A stretch of DNA of 5,240 bases from Sphingobacteriales bacterium (GTDB lineage: Bacteria > Bacteroidota > Bacteroidia > Chitinophagales > Chitinophagaceae), in NCBI GenBank assembly GCA_023251215.1, contig JAHEZF010000140.1:1-5240 (forward strand). Reading direction: 5' to 3'. The translations under genes and the position numbers were made by a program. Shown piece by piece: positions 4,592-5,240 of this stretch; the stretch's first letter is position 1; each line of letters starts with the position of its first letter. Under the pieces are notes generated by a model that did not search any database, had not been told where the DNA came from, and was given only the letters and a program-made list of their open reading frames with translations.

Positions 4592-5240
4592 TTATACGAT
4601 TATATGCTGAATAGCATCGAGGAAATCTTTCCGTTTGCGTTGTGATACTTCGAGTGCTTTACTGTCTTCCATAATAACATAACCGCCATCATTCCGTTGA
4701 AATTCTTTTACCCGGTTCAGGTTGATAAGATAATGGTGATGGATGCGCAAAAAATTATTGCCGCTCAATTGCGTTTCAAATTCACCAAGCGTTTTGGAAG
4801 ATACCAGTTTATGTCCCCCGGTCAAATACAGGTGTGTATAATTAGCATTGGCTTCGCAATACATAATGTCAGCAAAAGAGATGAATATAATTTTATCCGA
4901 CATCGCAATTGCAATTTTTTGCTCTAATCCCTGCGAACGGTTGTTTAATAATTTATTCAGTTGCTCCAGTTGTGCGGTCAGTGGGTTTTGTTCTTTTATT
5001 GTATCGTTCTTTATTTTTTCTATTACGGTTATTACATCTTCTTCGCCGATCGGCTTCAGCAGGTAATCCACAGCGCTGAGACGAAAAGCTTCTACCGCAT
5101 ACGCATCATAAGCAGTAACAAATACAACTCTGAATGTTGGATTGGTAAAACTTCTAACGAGGTCAATACCCGTCATGCCCGGCATTTCAATATCTAAAAA
5201 AACGAGGTCGGGCTGATGTTGCTTTATCAACTTTATTCCT
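4592..5240 (-). CDS. LytTR-family response regulator, C-terminal 215 residues (partial)
   Basis: This is a two-component response regulator of the LytR/AlgR type: a receiver domain phosphorylated by a sensor kinase, then a LytTR DNA-binding domain. The minus-strand frame is open to the right edge, so the true start and about the first 40-45 residues (including the usual acidic DD pair) are outside the window. In the visible part, the phospho-acceptor is D16 in LVFLDIEMPG, followed by T42 in VVFVTAYDAYA and K62 in DYLLKPI, all conserved receiver positions. A linker rich in Gln, Leu and Asn (about 80-106) leads to the LytTR domain (about 107-205), with DIMYCEANANYTHLYL and FLRIHHHYLINLNRV. The TTG at 5228-5230 is not the start, since it lies inside the receiver domain. 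A histidine kinase gene is often next to such regulators, probably beyond the window; this is inference. Confidence 0.93.
   Translation of the reverse strand, partial: GIKLIKQHQPDLVFLDIEMPGMTGIDLVRSFTNPTFRVVFVTAYDAYAVEAFRLSAVDYLLKPIGEEDVITVIEKIKNDTIKEQNPLTAQLEQLNKLLNNRSQGLEQKIAIAMSDKIIFISFADIMYCEANANYTHLYLTGGHKLVSSKTLGEFETQLSGNNFLRIHHHYLINLNRVKEFQRNDGGYVIMEDSKALEVSQRKRKDFLDAIQHIIV

Noticed and set aside
5228..5230. TTG as start codon of the response regulator
   Set aside because: The reading frame stays open to the window edge and the receiver domain would be missing its first strands and acidic pocket, so the gene begins beyond position 5240.

Overview
The window looks like chromosomal DNA of a Bacteroidota bacterium, most likely a Chitinophagaceae-type organism. 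Moderate GC, A-rich translation leaders without strong Shine-Dalgarno sites, promoter boxes of the Bacteroidota -7 type (TAnnTTTG), and the style of the proteins (short LuxC-type acyl-CoA reductase, dicluster ferredoxin with a long central insertion, LytTR response regulator) all point that way. The family-level placement is an inference from reading, not a search result.

Layout from left to right. (1) Positions 1-740, minus strand: the N-terminal 246 residues of a D-alanine--D-alanine ligase (Ddl), cut by the window edge. (2) 741-1010: a 270-bp gap holding a perfect 11-bp hairpin and small palindromes. (3) 1011-1361, minus: a two-cluster [4Fe-4S] ferredoxin. (4) 1362-1417: a 56-bp divergent control region with two -7 boxes only 5 bp apart on opposite strands. 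(5) 1418-2416, plus: a short LuxC-family acyl-CoA reductase. (6) 2605-4086, plus: a Do/HtrA (DegP/DegQ-like) periplasmic serine protease with two PDZ domains. (7) 4087-4591: a gene-free 505-bp stretch packed with repeats and hairpins. (8) 4592-5240, minus: the C-terminal 215 residues of a LytTR response regulator whose N-terminus lies beyond the window.

The genes are mostly housekeeping or envelope functions: peptidoglycan precursor synthesis (Ddl), envelope protein quality control (Do protease), a ferredoxin/acyl-CoA reductase pair that may share redox chemistry or only a control region, and a two-component regulator. I see no defence system, CRISPR array, complete mobile element or RNA gene.

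The most unusual part is the 4087-4591 gap. It holds three tandem octamers, at least seven short hairpins within 255 bp, and a 15-bp inverted repeat with arms about 90 bp apart. Two of the hairpin types occur twice with apparent compensatory base-pair changes, which suggests families of dispersed, structure-conserved (REP-like) elements. No transposase that could mobilise them is visible in the window.
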